In this document: piece after piece, positions 28,939 to 37,739 of the stretch | How the letters are laid out: every line of letters starts with the position of its first letter | Numbering within the stretch: the stretch's first letter is position 1 | From: Aeoliella straminimaris | GTDB taxonomy: Bacteria > Planctomycetota > Planctomycetia > Pirellulales > Lacipirellulaceae | Direction: 5' to 3' | Length of the DNA: 64,000 nt | NCBI RefSeq assembly: GCF_024054565.1 | Contig: NZ_JAMXLR010000026.1 | Span: 362,681-426,680 of the forward strand | Program-made: the position numbers and the translations under genes | The notes under the pieces: generated by a model | What the model saw: only the letters and a program-made list of their open reading frames with translations | Told to the model about the DNA's origin: nothing | Database searches by the model: none

Positions 28939-29058
28939 AGAGCTTGCGGTCCGTCCCTTCCCGCCGGGCATACCCCTGGGGGGAGACATCTGGGTGAGGA
29001 TCCGGGAAACGGGGACTGCTGTTATTTCCCCAAACAGTCGCAGGAAGGAGTGTGCGCT

Positions 29059-30501
29059 GTGGCAGACGAACGTCGTAAGGACTCGGGACGTGGCGGCAGA
29101 GACGACAGACCCAAGGACACCGAGGGCCTGCTCGACCGCAAGATGCCGCAGTCGCTCGAGGCCGAGCGCGGCGTGCTGGGCAGCCTGCTGATTCTGCCCG
29201 AAAAGTTCGACGAAGTCGCCCTCATCCTTCGCGCCGACGATTTCTACGACGACGCCCACTCGCGCATCTACGCCCGCTTCGTCGAGATGCACGAATCGGG
29301 CAAGCAGATCGATCCGATGCTGCTGCTGCAGTTCTTACGCGACTCGGGCGACCTCGATATGGTGGGTGGCTCGTCGTACATCGCCGAACTGGGCGAAGCG
29401 GTTCCCACAGCGGCTCACGCCGAGTACTACGCCAAGATCGTTCACGAAAAGGCAACGTTGCGGTCGCTGATCCACGCCAGTACGGACATCATTCGCGACT
29501 CGTACGATCCGACGATGGATCCCCGCGAGATGCTCAGCCGCGCCGAAGAGCGGGTGTTCGCCATCCTGGAGGAAAAGGGCAACGCCCAGGTCACTTCGAT
29601 CCGAGAGGTGCTGCACGAAGCACTCGCCCGGATCGACGCCCGTATGAAGAACGATCACGCCCACGGTGGCGTTGAGACGGGCTTTACCGACTTCGACGAG
29701 ATGACCGGTGGGCTGCATGCCAACGAACTGCTGATCCTGGCGGCCCGCCCCAGTATGGGCAAAACGGCCTTCGCGTTGAATATTGTCGAGCACGTGGCCG
29801 TCAACACTCAGGCGCCGACGCTGTTCGTCAGCCTTGAAATGTCGAAGCTCGAACTCGGCGACCGCTTGCTCTGCTCGCGGGCCAAGGTGAACGGCCACCG
29901 ACTGCGTAACGGTCACATCAGCAAGGAAGAAAGCCAGCTGCTAATCCGCACCGCAAACGAGGTAAGCACCGCGCCGCTGTACATCGACGACACGCCCGGT
30001 CGCACGATGACGGAAATCTCGGCCGCGGCCCGAAGGCTCAAGCGCCGCCACGGGCTGTCGCTGATCGTGATCGACTACCTGCAGCTGATCGAGCCGGATA
30101 ACTCGCGCGACCCGCGGCAGGAACAGGTCTCGAAGATCGCCCGCCGCTTGAAAGGGCTGGCCCGCGAACTCGCGGTGCCCGTGCTCTGCCTAGCGCAGCT
30201 TAACCGCCAGGTCGAATCGACCAAGGACAACAAGCCCGCGCTCAGCCACTTGCGTGAATCGGGAGCCATCGAGCAGGACGCCGACGTGGTGATGTTCGTA
30301 CACCGCGAAGAGTACTACCAGACGAACGATGAGGACCGCGAACGCGTTCGCGGCGAAGCCGATTTGCTGGTTCGCAAACAGCGTAACGGTCCCACCGGCG
30401 ACGTGAAACTCACCTGGCTGCACGACTTTACCCGCTTTACGAACGCCGCGCCGGCGCCCCACGAAGAGTTTTCGAGCTATGGGGGCGGCGACGAATTCTA
30501 A
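29059..30501 (+). CDS. dnaB: Replicative DNA helicase DnaB
   Basis: 480 residues. The N-terminal domain begins PQSLEAERGVLGSLLI. The RecA-like core has Walker A ARPSMGKTAFALN, Walker B LIVIDYLQLI, and motif H4 with QLNRQVE. It unwinds DNA ahead of the replication fork. GTG at 29059 is preferred over GTG at 29050 because GGAG lies 8 bp upstream. The stop overlaps the convergent hydrolase gene by 4 bp. Confidence 0.96.
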   Translation: MADERRKDSGRGGRDDRPKDTEGLLDRKMPQSLEAERGVLGSLLILPEKFDEVALILRADDFYDDAHSRIYARFVEMHESGKQIDPMLLLQFLRDSGDLDMVGGSSYIAELGEAVPTAAHAEYYAKIVHEKATLRSLIHASTDIIRDSYDPTMDPREMLSRAEERVFAILEEKGNAQVTSIREVLHEALARIDARMKNDHAHGGVETGFTDFDEMTGGLHANELLILAARPSMGKTAFALNIVEHVAVNTQAPTLFVSLEMSKLELGDRLLCSRAKVNGHRLRNGHISKEESQLLIRTANEVSTAPLYIDDTPGRTMTEISAAARRLKRRHGLSLIVIDYLQLIEPDNSRDPRQEQVSKIARRLKGLARELAVPVLCLAQLNRQVESTKDNKPALSHLRESGAIEQDADVVMFVHREEYYQTNDEDRERVRGEADLLVRKQRNGPTGDVKLTWLHDFTRFTNAAPAPHEEFSSYGGGDEF

Positions 30502-31124
30502 AACGCTTTCAAACCGTAAGCGGCTCGAAAGTAGTCTTTTGTGAGGACGCACAACTTTTCGTGCCCCTGGGCGTTGCAGTGCAAGCCATCGGGCGCGAGT
30601 AGCGAGTTCATATCTACGCACTGCAGTTGCGTGAACAAGTCGAGCACTCCTGCCTGGCACCGCCTGGCAACCGCCACCAGCGCACTGCTGTAATCTTCCG
30701 CATCGCGGAGCAGGTAGTGACTGTCGGTATCCAGATAGGGCGAGGTCCGCGATTCGTCGAAGGGATACCCCGTCATCACAACGGTTTCGGTGATCGCTTG
30801 GGCATTGGAGATAAGCTCTTGCATCGCCTCGCGAAAACGTGGTAGCGGTACAGCGTTCGGTGCCTCGGCAAAGCCTTGCCGGCGGCAATCGTTGAAGCCG
30901 GGATAAACCATAATCAGATGCGGCCGACGCCGGGCAGCTTCGGGGGCGATGCGGTCGATCAAGCTGCGTGTCTGCTCGCCCCAAATGCCAAGGTTGTACA
31001 CGCGGTGTCTGTTGTCGATGGACTCATACCAGAGTCGAAACCGATTCACAAAGCCACCGGCTTCGTCGTCGGCGGTGCCGTAGATGGAACTGGAGCCGAA
31101 GAAAGCGATTCGCTTGGGCGTCAT
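30498..31124 (-). CDS. SGNH/GDSL-family hydrolase
   Basis: 208 residues, cytoplasmic by appearance (no signal peptide). Block I reads FFGSSSIYG, with the usual GDS replaced by GSS but the nucleophile Ser retained. Block III is GFND and block V is DGLHCNAQGH with the catalytic Asp/His pair. Substrates of this family range from esters to acylated sugars. It converges with dnaB (4-bp overlap) and is divergent from the ars operon. Confidence 0.85.
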   Translation of the reverse strand: MTPKRIAFFGSSSIYGTADDEAGGFVNRFRLWYESIDNRHRVYNLGIWGEQTRSLIDRIAPEAARRRPHLIMVYPGFNDCRRQGFAEAPNAVPLPRFREAMQELISNAQAITETVVMTGYPFDESRTSPYLDTDSHYLLRDAEDYSSALVAVARRCQAGVLDLFTQLQCVDMNSLLAPDGLHCNAQGHEKLCVLTKDYFRAAYGLKAF

Positions 31125-31385
31125 GAGAAGGGTCCTGGAGGGGAGGTAAGGTCACCTGCCATGATCGAAACACCGACACTTGCCAAAGTTACCGTCGCCG
31201 GCCAACTGCGAGGGCGTTGCCTCCGCGCGTGTGACCACCAAGTTCACGCTATCTTGAAGAGTTACGGGTCCGGTTTCCACCTCTGTTCGATCCCAACTCC
31301 GACTAGAATCGCTTGCGAGTGAATGCAGGTTTGCAGGCCTGCGGATGCGAGTCCGACTTGACCCTCTGGGTGCTGCGACGTAAAC

Positions 31386-31401
31386 TTGCATAAAGTTGCA
31401 A
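31386..31401. promoter_or_regulatory. Palindromic operator upstream of arsR
   Basis: TTGCA-N6-TGCAA, 25 bp before the arsR start codon. An 18-bp window around it (ACTTGCATAAAGTTGCAA) matches the complement of the second site at 31788-31803 at 16 of 18 positions. Likely ArsR-binding site for autoregulation. Confidence 0.75.
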
Positions 31402-31426
31402 ATACACAACTTCCGATATCAATACA

Positions 31427-31750
31427 ATGAACCGAGCGGAACGAGCCAAGTACGAGACGCGGACCAAGGTGCTCAAGGCGCTAGCGCATCCGGCTCGGTT
31501 GAAGCTGGTCGATGTGCTCGCCGAGCAGGATGAAGTGTGCGTTTGTGAGCTGACCGAGGTGATTGGCATGGACATGTCGACTGTCTCGCGGCACCTCTCG
31601 CAACTCAAGAATGCTGGCATCGTCGAAAGCGACAAGCGGGGTCAGATGGTGTTTTACCGCTTGCGGGTGAAGTGCCTGAAGAGCCTGTTTAGCTGCATCG
31701 AGTCGGTAGTGAAGTGCAACGTCGACCAACAACTGAAGGTACTGTCGTAG
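31427..31750 (+). CDS. arsR: ArsR/SmtB-family metalloregulator
   Basis: 107 residues, winged-helix repressor. The metalloid-sensing motif on the DNA-recognition helix is VCVCELTEV with C38 and C40, as in As(III)/Sb(III) sensors. The recognition helix region is MSTVSRHLSQLKNAGIV. Extra cysteines lie near the C-terminus (KCLKSLFSC, KCN). It is the first gene of a seven-gene operon and has matching operators in front of itself and of the permease gene. Ligand release of the repressor should induce the operon. Confidence 0.92.
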   Translation: MNRAERAKYETRTKVLKALAHPARLKLVDVLAEQDEVCVCELTEVIGMDMSTVSRHLSQLKNAGIVESDKRGQMVFYRLRVKCLKSLFSCIESVVKCNVDQQLKVLS

Positions 31751-31787
31751 CCGCTGCGTGGGGCGGCGTTTTTATTTGGTTAGATAG

Positions 31788-31803
31788 TTGCAAATTCATG
31801 CAA
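31788..31803. promoter_or_regulatory. Second ArsR-type operator, before the permease gene
   Basis: TTGCA-N6-TGCAA lies in the gap between arsR and the permease gene, 23 bp before the permease start. It is nearly identical, in inverted sense, to the site in front of arsR. It suggests a second controlled promoter within the operon. Confidence 0.72.
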
Positions 31804-31825
31804 GTATACAAGCTGGTGCGTGACG

Positions 31826-33226
31826 ATGAATCGGGAATGGAAGATCTTCGCGGCGTTTCTAGGCGTCTTTCTGTTCGCCTACTTCGTACCGCTGGCGACG
31901 CCGCAGTTCACCCCCCAGACGGATCCACTGGCGGCCAAGATCACGGGAGCCATTGTCGAGGCCTTCCTGCTGCTGCAGTGGTACGCTCGCAACCATACGC
32001 TCGCCTGTGTGGTACCGGCCCTGTTTATCGCTGGGGCGATCACCACGTTTCTGTCCAAAGAGTCGGTACTCAAGCACCTGGGGCCGAAGGCCAACAAGGT
32101 CGAGTCGTACTCGGTGGCTTCGGTCTCGGGCACGGTGCTGGCTGTCTGTTCGTGCAGCGTGCTGCCAATGTTCGCCGGCATCTACCGAATAGGCGCCGGT
32201 CTGGGGCCAGCCGCCTGCTTCCTCTACGCCGGTCCGGCCATCAATGTGCTCGCGATCTTTCTCACGGCCCGCGTCCTGGGTTGGGAGTTAGGCGTCGCCC
32301 GCGTGGTGGGCGCCATGGTGTTCGGCGTGATCATCGGCCTAGTCATGGCAGTACTGTTTCGCCGCAGCGAGGACGAGCGAACCGAAATTACGATGGCCCA
32401 GCCCGATCCTCCGGCGGCGAGCCGGCCCCTCTGGCAGAACACCTCGCTGCTGGCGGCGATGCTCGCCTTTCTGGTGTTCAGCGATTGGTTCAACCCGGGC
32501 GATAAAGTCGTCCAGTTAGCGGACGGGCAACAAATCGAGGCCACGCTGCAATACGAGACAGAGAACAGCTTCGACCTGCGACTCCAACAGGCCGCCTTGG
32601 GCCACCAGGCGTCGGAAGTGGTTCGGGTGGCCAAGACCCAAGTGGCCAGCATCGAAGACGTCGATAACTGGGTTACTCGCGTCTATCACTATCGTTGGTA
32701 CCTGGCCGGTGCGATGGGCGTGCTGGTGGCGGTGATGAGCCTCGCATGGCTCGATCGCGACGACTTCGCCGAGTGGATGGGCAACACCTGGGAGTTCTCC
32801 AAGCTGTTGGTGCCGTTGCTGTTCGGTGGTGTCTTCGTCGTTGGCTTCTTGGGCGCTCTGATCCCCGAAAAGCAGGTTGCCGCCCTGGTGGGCGACAACA
32901 GTTTGCTGTCGAACCTAATCGCCTCGGTGGTGGGCTGCCTGTTTTACTTCGCCACGCTGACCGAAGTTCCCATCCTCGAAGCGTTGATGCGAAACGGAAT
33001 GCACAACGGGCCGGCACTGGCCTTGCTACTGGCAGGGCCTGCGCTGTCGTTGCCAAGCATTCTCGTCATCCGCAGTGTTGTCGGCAACGCGAAGACGGCT
33101 GTCTTCGTGCTGCTGGTCGTGGTGATGGCGACCATCGCGGGGGCAAGCTTCGGAACACTCTATCCCACGGCGACAACCACGACCAATCAGGTCGCTACCG
33201 CCGCTGCTACCACAACCATCCCTTAG
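31826..33226 (+). CDS. ArsP/SO_0444-type metal(loid) efflux permease
   Basis: 466 residues with about eight to ten hydrophobic helices in two blocks. The family signature is VCSCSVLPMFAGIYRIGAGLG in the first block and a TEVPILEAL segment in the second. The conserved Cys pair (CSC) is typical of DUF318 permeases exporting trivalent arsenicals or soft metals. Between the blocks (about residues 195-285) is a soluble segment that is not part of the minimal family. It begins MAQPDPPAASRPLWQN. The start is ATG 31826, or GTG 31820 two codons upstream. Confidence 0.85.
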   Translation: MNREWKIFAAFLGVFLFAYFVPLATPQFTPQTDPLAAKITGAIVEAFLLLQWYARNHTLACVVPALFIAGAITTFLSKESVLKHLGPKANKVESYSVASVSGTVLAVCSCSVLPMFAGIYRIGAGLGPAACFLYAGPAINVLAIFLTARVLGWELGVARVVGAMVFGVIIGLVMAVLFRRSEDERTEITMAQPDPPAASRPLWQNTSLLAAMLAFLVFSDWFNPGDKVVQLADGQQIEATLQYETENSFDLRLQQAALGHQASEVVRVAKTQVASIEDVDNWVTRVYHYRWYLAGAMGVLVAVMSLAWLDRDDFAEWMGNTWEFSKLLVPLLFGGVFVVGFLGALIPEKQVAALVGDNSLLSNLIASVVGCLFYFATLTEVPILEALMRNGMHNGPALALLLAGPALSLPSILVIRSVVGNAKTAVFVLLVVVMATIAGASFGTLYPTATTTTNQVATAAATTTIP

Positions 33227-33238
33227 GAGGTTCACAAG

Positions 33239-33475
33239 ATGATCACCATTCAAGTGCTGGGCACGGGCTGCAAGAAGTGCGTTTCGCTGAAAGAAAATGT
33301 CGAAGCGGCCGTCCAACAACTGGGCGTCGAAGCGGACGTGCAGAAGGTGGCTGACATCAACGAGATCGTGAAGTTCGGTGTCATGTCGACGCCTGCACTG
33401 GCCGTCAACGGCGAGGTGAAGATCGTTGGCAAAGTGGCTACGCCCGAGGAAATCATAGCCGTCCTGCCGCACTGA
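33239..33475 (+). CDS. Small thioredoxin-like redox protein (ArsE-like)
   Basis: 78 residues with GTGCKKC near the N-terminus (CxxC) and the thioredoxin cis-Pro region MSTPALAVNGEV. It matches the small redox-active disulfide protein 2 / TM0996-type family. Such proteins sit next to DUF318 permeases and in arsEFG-type loci. It lies 12 bp after the permease gene with AGGAGG upstream. It probably supplies thiol reductant or binds the metalloid. Confidence 0.85.
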   Translation: MITIQVLGTGCKKCVSLKENVEAAVQQLGVEADVQKVADINEIVKFGVMSTPALAVNGEVKIVGKVATPEEIIAVLPH

Positions 33476-33505
33476 CCGACAACTTCACTAACGGGAGTCT
33501 TACTC

Positions 33506-34285
33506 ATGTCCCATCCCTCGATTGGTTTCATTGGTGGCGGCCGCATTGCTCGTATCCTGCTCGGCGGTTGGCATTGTGTCGGCAAACAACTCTCGCAGGT
33601 CGTTGTCTGCGAACCGGACAAGGCGGCCTTCGCCACGCTGCAGTCTGCAGCCCCGTATGGCACTCTGGTCCAGGGCACAGCCGCGCAGGCGGCGCAGCAA
33701 CCGATTGTGTTTCTCGCTGTTCATCCGCCACAGGTTGCCGACGTTGCTTCGTCGGTCGCGGGCGCGCTAGGTACCGACACCATCGTGGTGTCGCTTGCTC
33801 CCAAAGTTACCATTTCGAAGCTACAAGACGTGTTGGGAGGATTCGAACGGCTAGCGAGGCTCATTCCAAATGCTCCATCGCTGGTCGGCAACGGCTTTAA
33901 CCCGATCGCCTGGAGCAACGCGTTGAAAGACACCGATCGCAAGACGATTCGCGACCTGATGAGGCCGTTGGGCGAACTTCCGGAAGTAGCGGAGGAAAAG
34001 CTCGAGGCCTACGCCATCGTCGCCGCCATGGGGCCTACCTATCTGTGGCCGCAATGGCTGGAACTGGAGTCGCTCGCTAGTGAGTTTGGTTTGCAGCCAG
34101 ACGAAGCCCGTCGAGCGCTAAAGGCCATGACGGTGGGCGCCGTCGACATGCTAACCTCGTCGCACCTGACGTCCGACGAGGTAATGAGTCTGATACCTGT
34201 GAAACCGCTGGGCAGGTTCGAACCGGTACTCCGCACGGCCTATCGCACGAACTTGACGGCCCTGTATGAAAAAATACACCCCTAA
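33506..34285 (+). CDS. ProC-like NAD(P)-binding reductase of the ars operon
   Basis: 259 residues. The Rossmann N-terminus is IGFIGGGRIARILLGGW and the overall pattern follows pyrroline-5-carboxylate reductase (VFLAVHPPQVADV; LARLIPNAPSLVGNGFNPIAW; C-terminal helical domain). True ProC carries a conserved C-terminal signature that is only partly visible here (AVDMLTSSHLTSDEVMS). A role in proline synthesis is therefore uncertain; the operon context points to a reductase acting on the pathway substrate or cofactor. Confidence 0.8.
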   Translation: MSHPSIGFIGGGRIARILLGGWHCVGKQLSQVVVCEPDKAAFATLQSAAPYGTLVQGTAAQAAQQPIVFLAVHPPQVADVASSVAGALGTDTIVVSLAPKVTISKLQDVLGGFERLARLIPNAPSLVGNGFNPIAWSNALKDTDRKTIRDLMRPLGELPEVAEEKLEAYAIVAAMGPTYLWPQWLELESLASEFGLQPDEARRALKAMTVGAVDMLTSSHLTSDEVMSLIPVKPLGRFEPVLRTAYRTNLTALYEKIHP

Positions 34286-34305
34286 CTCCGGAAGCGATGG
34301 TAAGG

Positions 34306-34770
34306 ATGAACGCCAAGAATTGGATCGCTGGAGCACTGCTGATCTTTGTCGCCTCGTCGGTTGTGATACTCGTGGGACGCGAGTTTCGGAAGTCGCCCGT
34401 GGACGAGGCACCCCTGGGTGCCGAGCAACAGCCGGATAACGCCCTGGTCGTGTACTACTTCCATGGAGAAACGCGTTGTCCAACCTGCATGAGCATCGAG
34501 AGTTTCTCTCACGAAGCGGTCGAGTCGGCGTTCGCCGACGAATTGGCCGAGGACCGGATGCAATGGAAGGTTGTGAACTACGAACAGCCCGCGAACTCAC
34601 ACTTCGTGACGGACTACGAGATTGTTTCGCCGACGGTGGTGCTGGTGCGCCGGGTGGATGGCAAGGTAGCCGATTGGCGAAACCTGGTTCGGGTGTGGGA
34701 ACTGGTGGGCGACCGCGATGCGTTTACCGAGTACGTACAATCCGAAACCCGCTCGATGCTGGGCTCCTGA
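34306..34770 (+). CDS. ArsF-family thioredoxin-fold protein, membrane-anchored (first copy)
   Basis: About 154 residues. An N-terminal hydrophobic helix (IAGALLIFVASSVVILVG) anchors or exports it. The core has a YYFHGETRCPTCMSIE motif, that is a Cys pair CPTC in a thioredoxin-like fold, followed by SPTVVLVRR. This matches the ArsF-type nitroreductase-subunit family described for aromatic arsenical resistance. An ATG at 34297 is an alternative start. The second copy follows immediately. Confidence 0.78.
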   Translation: MNAKNWIAGALLIFVASSVVILVGREFRKSPVDEAPLGAEQQPDNALVVYYFHGETRCPTCMSIESFSHEAVESAFADELAEDRMQWKVVNYEQPANSHFVTDYEIVSPTVVLVRRVDGKVADWRNLVRVWELVGDRDAFTEYVQSETRSMLGS

Positions 34771-34808
34771 TCGGAACAGCACCGGACATCTCCAACAAGG
34801 AAGCAACC

Positions 34809-35279
34809 ATGACGACAGCAACAATCATCTCCGCCGTGCTGGTTCTGAGCAGCGTGGTGGCCACGCCAAACTCGGCTCCCGAAACCGAACGCCCACAGCC
34901 TGCTGACCATCAGGTGGTGGCCATCTACTTTCATCGCACTCAGCGTTGCCCAACCTGCAAGCGGATCGGCACGTTATCGCAGGAGGCAGTGACCAAAGGC
35001 TTCGCGAAAGAGGCCAAGTCGGGTGTCGTTGATTTCCAGCTGGTTGATTTCCAAAACAAGAAGAACACCAAGCTGGCGGAAACTTACGGTATTCAATCGC
35101 CGACGTTGGTGCTGCTCAACCGGTTTGAGGGGGAGACGGTTTGCTGGACCAAGATGCCCAAGGTCTGGCAACTGGTCGGCAAGCCCGCTGCGTTCCGTGC
35201 GTACGTCCAGGAAGGGGTTGCCCTCTACCTGAAGCAAACCAGGAAAGACGCTGAGAAGTCGGCGGAGAAGAAGCAATGA
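34809..35279 (+). CDS. ArsF-family thioredoxin-fold protein (second copy)
   Basis: 156 residues with AAGGAAG before the ATG. A short signal-like stretch (IISAVLVLSSVVATP) precedes the core YFHRTQRCPTCKRIG, again with CPTC, and SPTLVLLNRFEG. It is clearly a paralogue of the preceding gene (shared RCPTC, VxPTxVLL and WxLVGxxxAF patterns), with a Lys/Glu-rich tail. Its stop overlaps the start of the transporter gene (ATGA), so the two are translationally coupled. Confidence 0.8.
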   Translation: MTTATIISAVLVLSSVVATPNSAPETERPQPADHQVVAIYFHRTQRCPTCKRIGTLSQEAVTKGFAKEAKSGVVDFQLVDFQNKKNTKLAETYGIQSPTLVLLNRFEGETVCWTKMPKVWQLVGKPAAFRAYVQEGVALYLKQTRKDAEKSAEKKQ

Positions 35280-35953
35280 CCCAGTGGTGGTTAGCGGCCG
35301 GTTCGGCCCTTTGGCTCGGCGTGTTGACCTCGATCAGCCCTTGCCCCTTGGCCACCAACATCGCCGCCATCAGCTACATCGGCCGCCGCGTCGACAACCC
35401 ACGCCGCGTGCTGCTAGCCGGGTTGCTGTACACGATAGGACGAGTTGTCGCGTACGTGGGGCTGGCGCTGCTGCTGGTTGGCACTGCCCTGTCGGTGCCT
35501 GGCGTTTCGCTCTTCCTGCAAAAGTACATGCACCTGCTGCTGGGGCCCACGCTGATTCTGGTCGGCATGCTGCTCGTCGGCCTGATCGAAATCAACCTCG
35601 GCGGCGGGGGGATCTCGGAGTCGGCCAGACAGCGCATCGACCGGCTGGGAATCTGGGGAGCGCTGGTGCTGGGCGTTCTGTTCGCGTTAGCATTTTGTCC
35701 CACCTCGGCGGCCCTGTTCTTCGGCAACGTGATGGCCTCGCTATCGGCTGGTTCGATCGTGCTGCTGCCGGTGCTATATGGTGTTGGTACCGCTTTGCCG
35801 GTCATCGGATTCGCGGCCTTGATCGCCGTTGGTTCCAAGAAGCTGGGCGAGGCGTTCCAGGCGGTGAGCAAGACCGAACGTTGGGCCCGGTTGATAACCG
35901 GAGGAGTGGTACTGCTTGTCGGCTGCTACCTGACGCTGCAGGCGTTGCTGTAG
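35276..35953 (+). CDS. ArsG-like transporter (DsbD/CcdA-type membrane protein)
   Basis: 225 residues with six predicted membrane segments. Two inverted half-repeats each carry a Cys-Pro motif (SISPCPLATN; ALAFCPTSAA), the hallmark of the DsbD/CcdA transporter fold. ArsG proteins export aromatic aminoarsenicals produced by the accompanying ArsE/ArsF reduction step. The last gene of the operon; part of an interspersed repeat lies just downstream. Confidence 0.85.
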   Translation: MTQWWLAAGSALWLGVLTSISPCPLATNIAAISYIGRRVDNPRRVLLAGLLYTIGRVVAYVGLALLLVGTALSVPGVSLFLQKYMHLLLGPTLILVGMLLVGLIEINLGGGGISESARQRIDRLGIWGALVLGVLFALAFCPTSAALFFGNVMASLSAGSIVLLPVLYGVGTALPVIGFAALIAVGSKKLGEAFQAVSKTERWARLITGGVVLLVGCYLTLQALL

Positions 35954-35970
35954 AACGCCGGAAACGCGAC

Positions 35971-36035
35971 TAGCCCGTGTAAAAAACGTGCAAGAAAGTC
36001 GCCGTAGATATCGGGCAAGCGTGTGATCTAATGAA
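35971..36035 (-). repeat. Fragment of the interspersed repeat, copy E
   Basis: Read on the minus strand, this piece contains ATTAGATCACAC (36032-36021), CGATATCTACGGCGA and TTTTTTACACGGG. These follow the same order as the terminal block of copies A-D (ATTGGATCACAC ... CGATTTCAACGGCGATTATTTTACAC). Only the terminal block is recognisable. It lies just downstream of the ars operon. Confidence 0.5.
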
Positions 36036-36045
36036 CGGTGCCGCG

Positions 36046-36819
36046 CGGGCTGCGTGCAGGTGCTGAAGGTCCGCCAGCCAATTGAGCCGACGGCACTAGC
36101 CGCGGGTGAGCAGGTGTTTGCTGGGGCTTGCGGAGTTCGTCCCTAGGCACCCGGCGCGGCGTAACAGTAGGCCGGCCACCCCGGCCGGCACCGGGACGTA
36201 CTCGATCGGTCTGAAGCTCGAACTCTCAACTATCTTGAGTACCCAGCGGCGCTGCTGGATGGCATCGACTATTCACGAACCTGCGCAGGACGATATGTCC
36301 GACGCGGGGTTTGATGACTCCAAAACTACTGAGGTGAGCTGCACCGACTGCAGATAGGAAGTTCCGTAACTGAAAGAGGTTGTGACAACCGACGCGAGTT
36401 TGGATGCCTGCGAAAATGCGGCAGCAGAGCCCCGTCGGCGGTAGCTGGAGCAAGCTTCGCGACGTACGTCAAAGGCCCCTTTCGCTGGCAACCTGTTCGA
36501 TTCTGCATTACTCGCCGAATCTCGATAGGCGGGCTCGCAAACCTTGTAGTAGGCTGGAGTTGCGCCGTCAATGGAGCAGACTGCTTAATGGTATAGGCAG
36601 TGTTTTCTGTCCATTTATTGTTAACCGGCTCCAACTCGTCCGCGATGCTGCAATGACGTCGACTCACTTCCCGAGATTGGCATTTTTACCGAATACGCGT
36701 GAAAAGCTGCCAAGATTTCCTTCGCGACGTCGAATCACAAATTGATCAAATGGCGTCCGCTGATCATTCCCCCCCGCGCCACGCCGCACATGCTTATACT
36801 GGAAAGGAAACAACCAACG
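36046..36819. other. Non-coding stretch, no gene recognised
   Basis: About 770 bp. Short open frames on both strands have no recognisable motif or ribosome site. The last part is more AT-rich than the flanking operons. Small inverted repeats occur, for example GGCCGGCC...GGCCGGC near 36171-36190. It may be decayed sequence. Confidence 0.45.
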
Positions 36820-37024
36820 ATGCACAATCTGTGGGGAATCGCAATAACAATAGTCGGTCTGCTGATGTTTCTTGGAGGCCTCACGAAGACCGAGTTCTTT
36901 GTGTATCGCAGCTGCCCGGTCACGAATTCTATTGGGTGACCGTGTGCACTCGTTCTACATCGTTGCTGGGTTGATGGTGGCAATTTTCGGTGTCCTTGTT
37001 GCACTTGGAATCACGCATCGATAG
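36820..37024 (+). pseudogene. Frameshifted small two-helix membrane protein
   Basis: From ATG 36820 (AGGAAAC upstream) the first frame gives MHNLWGIAITIVGLLMFLGG, then TKTEFFVYR, and ends at TGA 36937-36939. The next frame, entered around 36905-36911, continues as AARSRILLGDRVHSFYIVAG and a second hydrophobic helix before TAG at 37022-37024. Joined, they give a sensible protein of about 67 residues with two membrane helices around a basic loop. One inserted (or two deleted) bases explain the break. It could be a sequencing error or a real inactivation. Confidence 0.6.
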
Positions 37025-37214
37025 TTCCGGAGATTCCCGGCATGGAACCGGAAGTGAGAGACGTTGCCTTCATCAGTCATCAATGCAGATCGCACAACCA
37101 TCGCATGCACCGGAGCGGCGGTGGCTAGCGGACCTTTAGAGCAACATTAACTCCCGCTGACCGGTGATGCGGGTCATTCGACTTCAGTTTTTCCCGGAGA
37201 TTGTGGAGATGACG

Positions 37215-37739
37215 ATGAGTACTTTCAAGAATCAGCTTCGTGGTTGCGTTTTGGCTTCCTCTGTGTTGGCCTTTGCCATTTCGATACCCGGTTGTGGCAC
37301 GAAGACTACGCCCCCTGGCGCGGATATCATCCGCCAGACGGCTCCAGGCATGAACATTACTTTCCTTCGATGGAAGCAAGGGCTAACGGTACTGTTCGTC
37401 GATGACGTCGAAGGGGGGCACAATGCTGGCGGAACGGGTTCAACGGAAAACCCTGTATACACCGCGACAGTGGCTGCGGGGTCTCCGGAAACGGGAGGGT
37501 ACAAATGCGTGCTTGAAACGAAGGATGGCAAAACGGCGATCTGCCGAATCAATGGAAAAGGCTACGATCTGTCAAACGGCACGCTGTTTGTTATCAAAGC
37601 CAAAGGGGAAGAAATCGAGTTACATCAGTTAAAGCGGGATCTAACGACCATTCCCTTTGATGTCAAGAAATGTAAAGAGCCAATCCAAAAAGACGCGGAG
37701 ATTCGGGAGCTGTTGGAACTCGGCGAATTGCCCAAATAG
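37215..37739 (+). CDS. Putative lipoprotein of unknown function
   Basis: 174 residues. The signal sequence ends in a lipobox-like SIPGC (Cys about residue 28), so the protein is likely lipid-anchored. GGAG lies 6 bp before the ATG. The mature part has no recognised domain; it shows small beta-like segments (YKCVLETKDGKTAICRING) and a charged C-terminus. Codons are more AT-rich than neighbours, consistent with the atypical 36-37.7 kb patch. Confidence 0.6.
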   Translation: MSTFKNQLRGCVLASSVLAFAISIPGCGTKTTPPGADIIRQTAPGMNITFLRWKQGLTVLFVDDVEGGHNAGGTGSTENPVYTATVAAGSPETGGYKCVLETKDGKTAICRINGKGYDLSNGTLFVIKAKGEEIELHQLKRDLTTIPFDVKKCKEPIQKDAEIRELLELGELPK

